Shown here: positions 26,837-35,618 of the stretch, in pieces
Layout: every line of letters starts with the position of its first letter
Position numbering within the stretch: position 1 is the first letter of the stretch
Origin: an uncultured Erythrobacter sp.
GTDB lineage: Bacteria > Pseudomonadota > Alphaproteobacteria > Sphingomonadales > Sphingomonadaceae
DNA length: 64,000 nt
NCBI GenBank assembly: GCA_947503155.1
Contig: CANNCL010000001.1
Span: 868,001-932,000 of the forward strand
Reading direction: 5' to 3'
Translations under genes and position numbers: made by a program
Notes under the pieces: generated by a model
Databases searched by the model: none
Told to the model about the DNA's origin: nothing
The model's input: only the letters and a program-made list of their open reading frames with translations

Positions 26837-26924
26837 TGCTGTGTCTCTCCTGACTTAGGGGTCTGAAATAGCGGAGCCGGCCCCTGACATTTGAGTCACG
26901 CCATTGCAACCTATCTTACCGACG

Positions 26925-26944
26925 AACGGGTTTCGAAGCCCGTT
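26925..26944 (-). terminator. Hairpin after glnD
   Basis: Arms AACGGG and CCCGTT around TTTCGAAG. It lies inside a wider inverted repeat, ATTGCAAC at 26903-26910 and GTTGCAAT at 26949-26956. There is no U-tract, so termination activity is uncertain. It separates glnD from the TonB receptor gene. Confidence 0.45.
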
Positions 26945-26955
26945 TAGTGTTGCAA

Positions 26956-29748
26956 TTACGCCTCTTCGTGTTCGCGTTGCCGCTTGTCACTTGCCGCGCC
27001 CAGCAATGCGGCTTCGATTTCGCCAAGGCGTTCGGGCGCGGTTACTTTGGCGCCGGTTAGGTCAGTGACATAGAATGTGTCAGCCGCGCTTTCGCCATAT
27101 GCGGTGATATGCGCCGATTGTACGATCAAATTTGCCTTATAAAGCGCATAGGAAAGCCGATTGAGCAGCGCTGGCCGGTCGCGTGCGGTCACTTCGATAA
27201 CGGTGAAGTGGTTTGAGGCATTGTTGTCGAAATTGACGGTTGGATCGACGGCAAAGGCCTTGGCGCGCGAATGCGAAAGTGGCCGCGCCGCCAGCTTTGG
27301 CACCAATTCGACATTGGCCAGCAAAGCGTCGCGAATGCCTTGTTTCAGGCGGTCAATCTGCGTCGCTTCGCTAAGCGGGTTTTCGCGCAGGTCCTGAACT
27401 AGGAAATTGTCGATCGCATAGCCGTTCATCGCGGTGTGAATGCGCGCATCAATAATGTTCGCGCCGGCCAAATGGATGCCGCCTGCAATCCGGTAGAATA
27501 GGCCGGGATGGTCGGCGGCGATCACACTGACCAAGGTCGCGCCGCGTTCTTCATCGACTTCGCAGTGGATTGAGAGGTTTTCGCCGGTCTTTTGGGCCTC
27601 ATCAAATTGCAACAAATTCTTGGCGATAATGTCGTCAGGTTCGGCAATCCAATAGGCATCGCCCAGCAATTCGCCGACATCTTTTACCAGATGTGCGTCC
27701 TTGCCCAGCGCCTTTGCCGCATCGGCTTTCTTTGCATCAACTTGCGCGCTGCGCCCTCTGCGTTTGTGGCCCAACCGCATCCGTTCCTGCGCCGCATCGT
27801 ACAATTCGCCCAGCAGCTGACCTTTCCAACTGTTCCAAGTGCCCGGCCCAACAGCGCGGATATCAACCGCCGTTAGAATGGCGAGATTGCGCAACCGGTC
27901 GACGGATTTCACCTCACCAATAAAATCCTCAATCGTTTTGGGATCGGTCAGGTCGCGTTTTTGCGCGGTGGAGCTCATCAGCAAATGTTGAAGCACAAGC
28001 CATTGAACAAGTTTGGTTTCCTTATCATCCAAGCCGAAGCGCGGGCACAGCCGCTTTGCCACATCCGCGCCCAGCACCGAATGATCGCCGCCGCGACCTT
28101 TGGCGATATCGTGCAGCAGCACCGCGACATAGAGCGCGCGGCGCGAGGCCACCCGGTGAATTTGCCGCGTCGCGCGGGGATGGTCATCTTCTAACAGGCC
28201 GCGTTCAATTTGGCTGAGCAAGCCAATCGCGCGGATCGTGTGTTCGTCGACCGTATAATGGTGATACATGTCGAATTGCATCTGAGCATTGACGCGGCCA
28301 AAGTCCGGCACAAACCGCCCAAATACGCCCGCCTCATTCATCCAGCGCAAGGCCGCCTCTGGATTGTTGCGCCCGCCCAGCAATTCAAGGAATATCGCAT
28401 TGGCGCGCGGGTCCTTGCGCACGGACTTATTGATGAGTTTGGAATCGCGATCCGCCTGACGCATGGTTTCAGGGTGAATTTCGAGCCCTTCTGCTTCGGC
28501 CAATTGGAACAATTCAATCAAGCGCACCGGATCATCTGCGAACCACCGGTCTCGCGGCGCTTTGATCCGGCCACCTTCGGCGACATAGCCTTTGATATAA
28601 CGCGGTTTCGCGGTCCATCCGGCAAAGAAGCCGCTGCGCGTGCGTTTCTTGGCGAATTCCTCGTCCAGATGCGACAGGAACACGCCGCTTAGGCTGCCGA
28701 CACGTTTCGCCTGCATGAAGTAATATTGCATGAAGCGTTCGACCGCGCTTTTTCCCGGCCGATCGGCGAAATTCATCCGCTCTGCCACTTGGCGTTGGAG
28801 GTCAAAGGTCAGCCGGTCTTCGGCGCGGCCCGTCAAAATATGCATGTGGGATCGCACCGCCAGCAGAAACCCTTCTGCGCGGCGGAAACTGCTATATTCG
28901 CTGCGGGTGAGCAGATCGACATCGACCAATTGCGCCGCACTGCCGACGCGGTGCATATATTTGCCGATCCAATACAGCGTCTGCAAATCGCGCAGCCCGC
29001 CTTTGCCCTCTTTGATATTGGGTTCCACGACATAGCGGCTGTCGCCCATACGCTTGTGCCGCAGATTGCGCTCTTCGAGTTTGAGGGTCAGGAAATTGCG
29101 CTCGCTGCCTTTAACGACCTCTGCCCAGAAACGCTGACGCAATTCGGCATAGACATCCTGATCACCCCATACGAGCCGCCCTTCGAGCAGCGCGGTGCGG
29201 ATGGTCAGGTCCTCTTTCGCCATGCGCATTGTATCGCCGATCGTGCGGCTGGAATGACCCACTTTCAGCCCCAAATCCCACAGCAGATAGAGCATCGCCT
29301 CGATTACCTGCTCGCACCAAGGTGAGCGTTTTGTCGGCGTGATAAAGGCGATATCGACATCAGATTGCGGCGCCATTTCTGCGCGGCCATATCCGCCAAC
29401 CGCCAGCACGGCGACCCGTTCGGCGGTTGTCCGATTGCCAGCGGGAAAGACATAGGCGGTGACGTAATCATGGATCACGCGGATCAATTGATCCGTCAGA
29501 AAGGCATAGCCCAGCGTGATTTCATGCCCGGCAGAAGGTTTCTCAGTAAGCCGCCGTTCCAATTCGGCGCGCCCATTTTCGAGCGCGTCTTGCAGCGCCT
29601 TTAGGACCGGCGCCCGGGCCTTTGTGCCATCGCCGCTCTGTTCGCCCTGTTCATCGGCAAGCGCTTCGATTGCGCCCATCACGGCGCGCCGATCAAAGAT
29701 CGCGCGTTGGCGAGGGACGCGCCGACTGGGCAGGCTCCAGTCAGTCAT
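26956..29748 (-). CDS. glnD: Bifunctional [protein-PII] uridylyltransferase/uridylyl-removing enzyme
   Basis: Senses glutamine and adds or removes UMP on PII, controlling nitrogen assimilation. 930 aa, the usual length. The nucleotidyltransferase domain has VGGYGRAEMAPQSDVDIAFI (about residues 117-136). A GlnE-type linker follows (LRDLQTLYWIGKY). The HD domain has LLHDIAKGRGGDHSVLGADVAKRL (about residue 542 on). Two ACT domains at the C terminus bind glutamine (VSVIAADHPGLFYRIAGGIHLAGANIIDARI, and TARDRPALLNRLSYALYKANLIVQSAHI). Start ATG 29748 follows the acyl-CoA synthetase stop by 37 bp, so the two may be transcribed together. Confidence 0.97.
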   Translation of the reverse strand: MTDWSLPSRRVPRQRAIFDRRAVMGAIEALADEQGEQSGDGTKARAPVLKALQDALENGRAELERRLTEKPSAGHEITLGYAFLTDQLIRVIHDYVTAYVFPAGNRTTAERVAVLAVGGYGRAEMAPQSDVDIAFITPTKRSPWCEQVIEAMLYLLWDLGLKVGHSSRTIGDTMRMAKEDLTIRTALLEGRLVWGDQDVYAELRQRFWAEVVKGSERNFLTLKLEERNLRHKRMGDSRYVVEPNIKEGKGGLRDLQTLYWIGKYMHRVGSAAQLVDVDLLTRSEYSSFRRAEGFLLAVRSHMHILTGRAEDRLTFDLQRQVAERMNFADRPGKSAVERFMQYYFMQAKRVGSLSGVFLSHLDEEFAKKRTRSGFFAGWTAKPRYIKGYVAEGGRIKAPRDRWFADDPVRLIELFQLAEAEGLEIHPETMRQADRDSKLINKSVRKDPRANAIFLELLGGRNNPEAALRWMNEAGVFGRFVPDFGRVNAQMQFDMYHHYTVDEHTIRAIGLLSQIERGLLEDDHPRATRQIHRVASRRALYVAVLLHDIAKGRGGDHSVLGADVAKRLCPRFGLDDKETKLVQWLVLQHLLMSSTAQKRDLTDPKTIEDFIGEVKSVDRLRNLAILTAVDIRAVGPGTWNSWKGQLLGELYDAAQERMRLGHKRRGRSAQVDAKKADAAKALGKDAHLVKDVGELLGDAYWIAEPDDIIAKNLLQFDEAQKTGENLSIHCEVDEERGATLVSVIAADHPGLFYRIAGGIHLAGANIIDARIHTAMNGYAIDNFLVQDLRENPLSEATQIDRLKQGIRDALLANVELVPKLAARPLSHSRAKAFAVDPTVNFDNNASNHFTVIEVTARDRPALLNRLSYALYKANLIVQSAHITAYGESAADTFYVTDLTGAKVTAPERLGEIEAALLGAASDKRQREHEEA

Positions 29749-29785
29749 CGCGTCCCTCCCATGGTCGTAAATCGCATATCCGCTG

Positions 29786-31504
29786 TTAAGCGGAAGCGAT
29801 CAGCTTTGTGTATTCTTCGCGCAGGCTCTTCTTGTCGATTTTCTGCGTGCCGAGGCGCGGAAGCACTTCGTTGCGCACCCAGATATGTTCTTCGAGCGGA
29901 ACCTTGAACGGCGCGATCCGCGACAGCAGAAATTCGCGCAAACCCGCAGCTGTCATAGCATCGCGGCCTTCTTTCACGCGGAACACCGCCGCTGGAACTT
30001 CGCCCATCCGGTCGTCGGGCAAGCCAAAGACAGAACATTCGGCCAAATCATCATGCGCATAGACGGCGTCTTCCACCTCGATGCAGGAGATGTTTTCGCC
30101 GCCGCGGATGATAATGTCCTTCTTACGGTCAACGATGTAGAGATATTCATCTTCGTCGAGATAGCCCAGATCGCCGGTGCGGAAGAACTGATCATCGGTG
30201 AAGGCGTCTCGCGTGGCTTGTTCATTGTTCCAATAGCCGCGGAAATTGGCGACCGAACGGATGCAAACCTCGCCCACGGCGCCCTGTTCCAGATGGTTGC
30301 CGTCATCATCAAGAATCGCAATTTCGACCATGGGCCGTGATGCTTTGCCGGTGGAACCGGGCTTAGCGATGTAGTTTTCGTTGAAATTGCCGCAGCCAAC
30401 CGCGTTGGTTTCGGTCAGGCCATATCCGAGGATCGGAAAACCGCCGGGAAACGCTTCTTTGATCTTGGTAACATGTTCGAGCGGGCGCGGCGCGCCGCCG
30501 GCGGCGAAGCTTTTACACGCCGACAGGTCGAATTTTTCGCGTTCAGGATGCGTGGCCATTTCATAGCTCATCAGCGGCACGCCAACGAAGTACGTGACCT
30601 TTTCCTTGTCCATCAAGCGCAAAGCCTCAAGCCCGTCCCATTTGGGCATCAACACCAACTTGCGGGCAATTGCATATGATTGCAGGAACAGCGGCACTTC
30701 GCCGGTAACATGGAACAGCGGCACCGCGACCAGCGCAGATGGCTGTCCGCTCACATCTTGGCCTTGGCTTTCGAGCAGCACTTTGGCCATCGCGCTTTGG
30801 CAGACATAATTCATCACGCCTGTGACAACGCCGCGGTGGTCGGAATAGGCGCCCTTGGATTGGCCGGTCGATCCAGATGTATAAAGAATGGTCGCAAGAT
30901 CATCCGGGCCAAGTTCGCCCAGCATTTTCATCGCAACAGAGCTCGCCTGATCGGCAGGGGTAGCCCAAATATTGGCCAGACCGTCCGTTGGCGCGGTGTG
31001 TTCGACCATCACCAGTTTGGCGCAATGGTCTGTGCCATCCAGCCGTTTTGCACGGCCAGCATCGGCGACAACCAATTTACATTCCGCAAGGCGGATACCG
31101 TATGCGAGTTCATCCCCGGACCAGAAACCGTTGAGCAAAGTCACGCAGCCGCCCGCCATGACGATGCCCATATAGGCGATCATCCAATTGGCAGAATTGC
31201 GCGCAGCAATGCCCACACGGTCGCCCTTTTGAACGCCGTGTTTCGTGACAAGGCCTTCTGCAACGCAAGCGGCCGCCGCATAGGTTTCGCCAAAGGTCAT
31301 GCGCAAATCGCCGTCGACGATGAACTCCACGTCCTTATGTTCATTGCAGAAATGCGCAAAATAATGCGCCAAGGTTGGCGGCGCGACCGTGAATGCAGGC
31401 ATTTCAACGCCGCCAATTTCGGTTGGCGTGGTGTGAAATGGCTGACCTTCTTTGGTCATTTCAGCAATGATTGCGTCAAGCGCAGTGTCCAGCTGGGTGG
31501 GCAT
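29786..31504 (-). CDS. Long-chain acyl-CoA synthetase-like AMP ligase
   Basis: Activates a carboxylic acid as acyl-AMP and then acyl-CoA. 572 aa. Adenylation motifs are ILYTSGSTGQSKGAYSDHRG (P-loop, about residue 206), GYGLTETNAVG, RTGDLGYLDEDEYLYIVDRKKDIIIRGGENI and the C-terminal lysine region LPRLGTQKIDKKSLR. Closest in pattern to the fatty-acyl and medium-chain type of the ANL superfamily. Start ATG 31504 has GGAGAG upstream. Probably acts in fatty-acid degradation or uptake; no other beta-oxidation gene is adjacent. Confidence 0.9.
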   Translation of the reverse strand: MPTQLDTALDAIIAEMTKEGQPFHTTPTEIGGVEMPAFTVAPPTLAHYFAHFCNEHKDVEFIVDGDLRMTFGETYAAAACVAEGLVTKHGVQKGDRVGIAARNSANWMIAYMGIVMAGGCVTLLNGFWSGDELAYGIRLAECKLVVADAGRAKRLDGTDHCAKLVMVEHTAPTDGLANIWATPADQASSVAMKMLGELGPDDLATILYTSGSTGQSKGAYSDHRGVVTGVMNYVCQSAMAKVLLESQGQDVSGQPSALVAVPLFHVTGEVPLFLQSYAIARKLVLMPKWDGLEALRLMDKEKVTYFVGVPLMSYEMATHPEREKFDLSACKSFAAGGAPRPLEHVTKIKEAFPGGFPILGYGLTETNAVGCGNFNENYIAKPGSTGKASRPMVEIAILDDDGNHLEQGAVGEVCIRSVANFRGYWNNEQATRDAFTDDQFFRTGDLGYLDEDEYLYIVDRKKDIIIRGGENISCIEVEDAVYAHDDLAECSVFGLPDDRMGEVPAAVFRVKEGRDAMTAAGLREFLLSRIAPFKVPLEEHIWVRNEVLPRLGTQKIDKKSLREEYTKLIASA

Positions 31505-31709
31505 GCGGTATTCTCTCCTTCAATGGCCGTCTATTTGCGGCTCTTTAAATCGGTGCTCCCTCGCGAAGAGCGGCATCTTCCAAATGCTGTTCGCTAGCGA
31601 GGGTTCCCCCAAAGTCTCCGCTGTGCCAAAGCACGTTGGATATTTTGAGCGAGCGACACCGGGCGATATACGCCCGGAGGCTTGCGTTGTTTACTAAGAG
31701 GTTCCTTTC
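31505..31709. promoter_or_regulatory. Divergent promoter region between acyl-CoA synthetase and lgt
   Basis: 205 bp with two inverted repeats: CCCTCGC at 31558-31564 with GCGAGGG at 31597-31603, and CCGGGCG-ATATA-CGCCCGG at 31659-31677. The second is a perfect 7-bp stem about 32 bp before the lgt start. They may be operators or 5' UTR hairpins. No clear -35/-10 pair was recognised. Confidence 0.45.
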
Positions 31710-32624
31710 GTGCTGTCACTACTTGCTGCAAGCGGCGGCGCTGCCGATCCCATTTACTGGTCTGATCTGGGCCTCAGCCCGTATCTCTTTGAAATCGGTA
31801 GCTTTCAGCTGCGATTTTATTCGCTGGCATACCTGATTGGCGTCATGTTCGCCTATTGGCATCTCAGCAAGATGATCAAAACACCCGGCGCGCCGATGGC
31901 TCAGCGCCATGCAGACGACCTGTTTTTCTACTGCACGCTTGGTGTGATTCTGGGCGGACGGCTTGGGTATGCGGCGTTCTATACCGGCGGCGAAACCGGC
32001 ATCCCCAGTGCCTTTACCGATTTCTCCGGCGACGGATTTATCAGCTGGAAATTGCTGCGCCTGTGGGATGGCGGCATGGCGTTTCACGGCGGTGTGATGG
32101 GCGTTTTGGCGGCGATTGCTTGGGTATCTATACGCGGAAAACTTTCGTTTTTGCGTGTCTGTGATTTCATTGCAGTCAATGTGCCGATGGGCATGTTGCT
32201 CGGGCGGCTTGCAAATTTCAACAATGGCGAATTGTGGGGCCGGGCGACCGATGTGCCGTGGGGCATGATTTTCCCGGATGCACGCGCGGGCGAAATCGTG
32301 CGCCATCCAAGCCAATTGTATCAGGCGGGTCTGGAAGGATTCGTGTTGCTGATCGTGCTGCTTGTGCTGTTTTGGAAGACAAAAGCGCGGTATCGGCCCG
32401 GCATGCTCGTTGGGATATTCACCCTCGGCATCGGTATTGCGCGGTTTGTTAACGAATTTTTCCGTGAACCGGATGCACAACTGGCTGACTTTGCTGCGCG
32501 AACCGGGCTATCGATGGGCCAATGGCTGACCATACCGCTGATCTTGATTGGATTGATTGTCACGATTTACGCCGTGACGAGGAAACCCGTGGGCACCGGC
32601 GCGGCAAGCCCAGCGGCAACGTAA
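31710..32624 (+). CDS. lgt: Prolipoprotein diacylglyceryl transferase
   Basis: Inner-membrane enzyme that adds diacylglycerol to the lipobox cysteine of prolipoproteins, the first step for proteins such as the pstS and yceI products here. 304 aa with about seven membrane helices. Signatures: LGVILGGRLGYAAFY, WDGGMAFHGGVMGVLAAI, the Lgt signature GRLANFNNGELWGRATDVPWGMIFP (about residue 162 on), and RHPSQLYQAGLEG. GTG start with AAGAGG upstream. The methyltransferase gene follows closely. Confidence 0.97.
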   Translation: MLSLLAASGGAADPIYWSDLGLSPYLFEIGSFQLRFYSLAYLIGVMFAYWHLSKMIKTPGAPMAQRHADDLFFYCTLGVILGGRLGYAAFYTGGETGIPSAFTDFSGDGFISWKLLRLWDGGMAFHGGVMGVLAAIAWVSIRGKLSFLRVCDFIAVNVPMGMLLGRLANFNNGELWGRATDVPWGMIFPDARAGEIVRHPSQLYQAGLEGFVLLIVLLVLFWKTKARYRPGMLVGIFTLGIGIARFVNEFFREPDAQLADFAARTGLSMGQWLTIPLILIGLIVTIYAVTRKPVGTGAASPAAT

Positions 32625-32659
32625 GCCCAAGCGAAACAAATCAAATTTGGAGCCGCACG

Positions 32660-34972
32660 TTGCGGCTGATCGAGCCGGACGGGACCGAAACCGTGGTGAC
32701 GCTCGATACGCTACCGATCAATCCCGGCTCGATCCGTCTGAGCGCTTTGATTGTTGGAGATGCGCGCCCTCAGCCGAAGGGCGGTTCAACAGGTGGTGCA
32801 ACAGGTGGTGCAACCGCCAAAGCAGAGGCAGAGGCAAAGGCCGAGGCAGCGGCAAAAGCAAAGGCCGAAGCCGATGCGATAGAAGCGGCCGAGCTTAAGG
32901 CGAAGGCCGACGCTCAAGAGAAATCACGCAAAGAAAAGGCGGCGAAAGCCGAGGCAGAGGCCAAAGCGGCCGCCGAAGCGGAGGCGCGAGCCGAAGCCAA
33001 GGCGCTGGCCGAAGCACAAGCCGCCGCTGAAGAGCGGGCGCGCCAAAAGGCTGCGGCGAAGGCGGCGGCTGAAGCGAAGGCTGAGGCGGAGGAGAAAGCC
33101 AAGCGCGAGGCAGAAGCCAAAGCCGAAGCGGAAAAGAAAGCCAAAGCGCAAGCGCGCGCAAAGGCCGAGGCCGAGAAAAAAGCGCGGCTGGCTGCGGAAG
33201 CCAAGGCAAAGGCGGAAGCCGAAGCAAAAGCCAAGCGTGAAGCGGAGGCCAAGGCCAAGGCTGAAGCTGACGAAAAGGCCCGTATCGAAGCGCAGGCCAA
33301 GGCGAAACGAGAAGCAGAAGCAAAGGCCAAAAAGGCGGCCGAAGCCAAAGCCAAGGCCGAGGCGGAGTTGAAAGCGAAGAAAGAGGCCGACGCCCGGGCC
33401 AAGGCTGAGGCAAAGGCCAAGGCTGAGGCTGAGCTCAAAGCCAAGCAGGAAGCAGAACGCAAAGCCGCCGCCGCCGCTAAGGCCGCTGAAAAAGCTGAGG
33501 CCGAAAGAAAGGCGAAGGAAGCGGCAGAGCTGAAAGCGAAGGCCGAGGCGGAAAAGAAAGCCAAAGCCAAAGCTGAAGCAGAACGCAAAGCGCAGGAAGA
33601 GGCCGAAGCCAAGCGGGCAGCCGAAGCCAAAGCGGAGCAAGAAGCAAAGGCCAAGGCGGATGCTGCGGCGAAGAAAGCGGCGCAGGATAAAGCGAAAGCC
33701 GAGGCAGACGCGAAGGCGAAACAAGCCGCAGATGCCAAAGCGAAAAAGGCTGCCGAAACTGCCGCCAAACGCGCAGCGGAGAAAGCGAAGGCACAGTCAT
33801 CTGAGCCGGCATCTGAGCCGGCATCTGAGCCGGCACCAGAACCGGCACCCAAAAACGCCTCAAAACCGGCGTCTAAGCCAAAGAAGCCCGCTCCATCTCA
33901 GGCCGCCAAATCATCCGAGCCTGCCAAGCCCGCCGATTTGGGCGAAACTTTCCGCCGCCTCATCCGTCAGACCGGCCCGATCAGTCTCACGCATTTCATG
34001 GCGGAAAGTAATGCGCGATATTACACCAGCCGAGATCCGCTGGGCGAGGATGGCGATTTCATCACCGCCCCCGAAGTCAGCCAGATGTTCGGTGAGCTTG
34101 TTGGCCTGTGGTTTGCGGACCTTTGGGTGCGGATGGGCGCGCGCAAACGCATCCATTTTGTCGAACTTGGCCCCGGACGCGGGACCCTCACCAGCGACGC
34201 TTTGCGCACCGCCGCGCGGTATGAATTTGAACCGCAAGTCCATTTCGTCGAAACGTCCCACGCGCTGCGTAAAATTCAAAGCGAGGCGTTTCCAGACGCG
34301 GTCCATCACGATGATATGTCGACCTTGCCAACCGATGCCCCGCTGCTGATTGTCGGCAATGAATTTTTTGACGCCCTGCCGATCCATCAACTCGTCCGCT
34401 CTGCGCAGGGGTGGCATGAACGGATGGTCGGGCTTGAAGGGGATGAGTTGGCATTTGTTGCCGGTGAAACACCGATGGATTCAATCGTGCCGAAGAGCTG
34501 GAAAAGCGCCTCTCAAGGTACGATGATCGAGACCAGCCCGGCCGCGGTTGCAGTGATGACCGAGATTGCGCAGCGTTTGAAAGAACAAGGCGGGGCGGCG
34601 CTCCTCATTGATTATGGCTCGTTTGAGCTGCGCGCGGGATCGACGCTGCAAGCGCTCAAAGCGCATGAGAAGGTCGATGTGCTGACCCATCCGGGAGAAG
34701 CCGATTTGACCGCCCATGTCGATTTTGAACTGCTTTCAGACATTGCGAAAAAGAACGGCGCGGATGTCATGGGCCTTCAGATGCAGGGCGAATGGCTGCG
34801 GCAGATGGGGATTGATGTCCGGCATGAAGCGCTGGGGCGTAAAAACCCGGCAGAGGCAGATAAGCTCAAGCGGCAATATGACCGGCTGGTGTCTGATTCC
34901 CAGATGGGCATGTTGTTCAAAGTGCTGGGTGTTTGCGGTCGGCGCTGGCCCATCGGTGTTGGGTTCGACTGA
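32660..34972 (+). CDS. MidA/NDUFAF7-type SAM methyltransferase with long TolA-like extension
   Basis: About 770 aa. The C-terminal part (about residue 424 on) is a class I SAM-dependent methyltransferase of the DUF185/MidA family: TGPISLTHFMAESNARYYTSRDPLG, HFVELGPGRGTLTSDAL (SAM-binding), LLIVGNEFFDALPIHQLV and GMLFKVLGVC. NDUFAF7, the mitochondrial relative, methylates an arginine of complex I. The N-terminal part has a short unknown segment (LRLIEPDGTETVVTLDTLPINPGSIRLSAL), a Gly-rich spacer, then about 330 residues of Ala/Lys/Glu-rich TolA-like coiled coil, and a SEPA-repeat linker. One unbroken frame. I prefer TTG 32660 with GGAG upstream; the ORF track's ATG 32522 lies inside lgt. Such a long extension is abnormal for the family. 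Confidence 0.8.
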   Translation: MRLIEPDGTETVVTLDTLPINPGSIRLSALIVGDARPQPKGGSTGGATGGATAKAEAEAKAEAAAKAKAEADAIEAAELKAKADAQEKSRKEKAAKAEAEAKAAAEAEARAEAKALAEAQAAAEERARQKAAAKAAAEAKAEAEEKAKREAEAKAEAEKKAKAQARAKAEAEKKARLAAEAKAKAEAEAKAKREAEAKAKAEADEKARIEAQAKAKREAEAKAKKAAEAKAKAEAELKAKKEADARAKAEAKAKAEAELKAKQEAERKAAAAAKAAEKAEAERKAKEAAELKAKAEAEKKAKAKAEAERKAQEEAEAKRAAEAKAEQEAKAKADAAAKKAAQDKAKAEADAKAKQAADAKAKKAAETAAKRAAEKAKAQSSEPASEPASEPAPEPAPKNASKPASKPKKPAPSQAAKSSEPAKPADLGETFRRLIRQTGPISLTHFMAESNARYYTSRDPLGEDGDFITAPEVSQMFGELVGLWFADLWVRMGARKRIHFVELGPGRGTLTSDALRTAARYEFEPQVHFVETSHALRKIQSEAFPDAVHHDDMSTLPTDAPLLIVGNEFFDALPIHQLVRSAQGWHERMVGLEGDELAFVAGETPMDSIVPKSWKSASQGTMIETSPAAVAVMTEIAQRLKEQGGAALLIDYGSFELRAGSTLQALKAHEKVDVLTHPGEADLTAHVDFELLSDIAKKNGADVMGLQMQGEWLRQMGIDVRHEALGRKNPAEADKLKRQYDRLVSDSQMGMLFKVLGVCGRRWPIGVGFD
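32816..33796 (+). repeat. Low-complexity coding repeat (Ala-Lys/Glu coiled coil)
   Basis: Degenerate tandem units encoding A-K-A-E-A-E-type heptads, written with gcc/gcg/aag/gaa codon variants. It makes the opposite strand and other frames open, which explains the long shadow ORFs there. Length variation between related strains is expected. Confidence 0.85.
33800..33847 (+). repeat. 12-bp tandem repeat encoding SEPA
   Basis: Three identical copies of tctgagccggca and a fourth variant (ccagaaccggca), giving SEPASEPASEPAPEPA in the linker of the methyltransferase fusion. Confidence 0.9.
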
Positions 34973-34977
34973 TTTTC

Positions 34978-35037
34978 CTGTAAGCTCGCCTGTAACGCCG
35001 ACTGTAACGCCGCCTGTAACGCCGCATGTAACTCAAT
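34978..35037 (+). repeat. Five-unit 12-bp tandem repeat upstream of the DUF2147 gene
   Basis: Units: ctgtaagctcgc, ctgtaacgccga, ctgtaacgccgc, ctgtaacgccgc, atgtaactcaat. The core TGTAA is kept in all five. It begins 5 bp after the methyltransferase stop and ends 45 bp before the DUF2147 start, in frame with neither gene. It could be an array of operator half-sites or a slippage product. Confidence 0.85.
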
Positions 35038-35081
35038 GCGCATATTTCGCGTATTGCCGGTGAGATGTCAGGAGAATTTGG

Positions 35082-35513
35082 ATGATTGCACGGGTATTTT
35101 TGGGCTTTGTAGCGATGTTGGCGGGCATGACGTTTTTGGCAGCGCCCGCAGCAGCAGCGGATGATATTTCGGGCCGCTGGATCACCGAAGACCGCGATGG
35201 GATCGTCGAAATTCAGCAATGCGGCAACACCACTTGCGGCCGGCTTGTAAGGTTCCTGATCACACCGAACGATGGGCAGGATCAGCGCGATATTTATAAT
35301 CCTGATGACAGTTTGAAAAATCGCCGCTTGCTGGGCCTGCCGGTGCTCACGCAATTTCGCGAAGAAGACGATTTGTGGCGCGGGCGGATTTATGACCCCA
35401 ACACCGGTAAGACCTATCGGTCTGTAATTCGCCGCACGGGTGCCAACACGATCGAGGTGCGCGGCTGTATCGGACCCTTTTGCCAAGCGCAGACATGGCG
35501 GCGCGCGCGTTAG
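35082..35513 (+). CDS. DUF2147-domain exported protein
   Basis: 143 aa. Signal peptide (MIARVFLGFVAMLAGMTFLAAPAAAA) then the DUF2147 domain: DISGRWITEDRDGIVEIQQCGNTTCGRLV, a later GLPVLTQFREEDDLWRGRIYDPNTGKTYRSVI, and RGCIGPFCQAQTWRR at the end. The domain resembles a small lipocalin-like barrel; function unknown. Four cysteines in two clusters may form disulfides in the periplasm. It has the 12-bp repeat array in its upstream region. Confidence 0.9.
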   Translation: MIARVFLGFVAMLAGMTFLAAPAAAADDISGRWITEDRDGIVEIQQCGNTTCGRLVRFLITPNDGQDQRDIYNPDDSLKNRRLLGLPVLTQFREEDDLWRGRIYDPNTGKTYRSVIRRTGANTIEVRGCIGPFCQAQTWRRAR

Positions 35514-35618
35514 TTTTTTGGCCGTTTTGTTGGCGCGGCGCATCCGCGTCGCGATCTCCTCTCGCCTTTGGCGCTGCGGGCGCCCGGCTGGGCTTGCGAC
35601 CGCTGTGCGACCGTTTGA

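Noticed and set aside
32522-32659. Earlier ATG start of the methyltransferase fusion inside lgt
   Set aside because: It would overlap lgt by 103 bp and gives residues that are only an out-of-frame reading of lgt. TTG 32660 with GGAG upstream avoids the overlap. Not excluded by experiment.
32914-33852. 312-aa minus-strand ORF and several others opposite the Ala/Lys repeat
   Set aside because: Low-complexity GC-skewed DNA keeps all frames open; the products are monotonous Ala/Ser/Phe or Leu/Pro strings with no motif, while the plus-strand frame continues into a real methyltransferase.
34978-35037. CRISPR-like array
   Set aside because: The 12-bp units are directly adjacent with no spacers; this is a simple tandem repeat.
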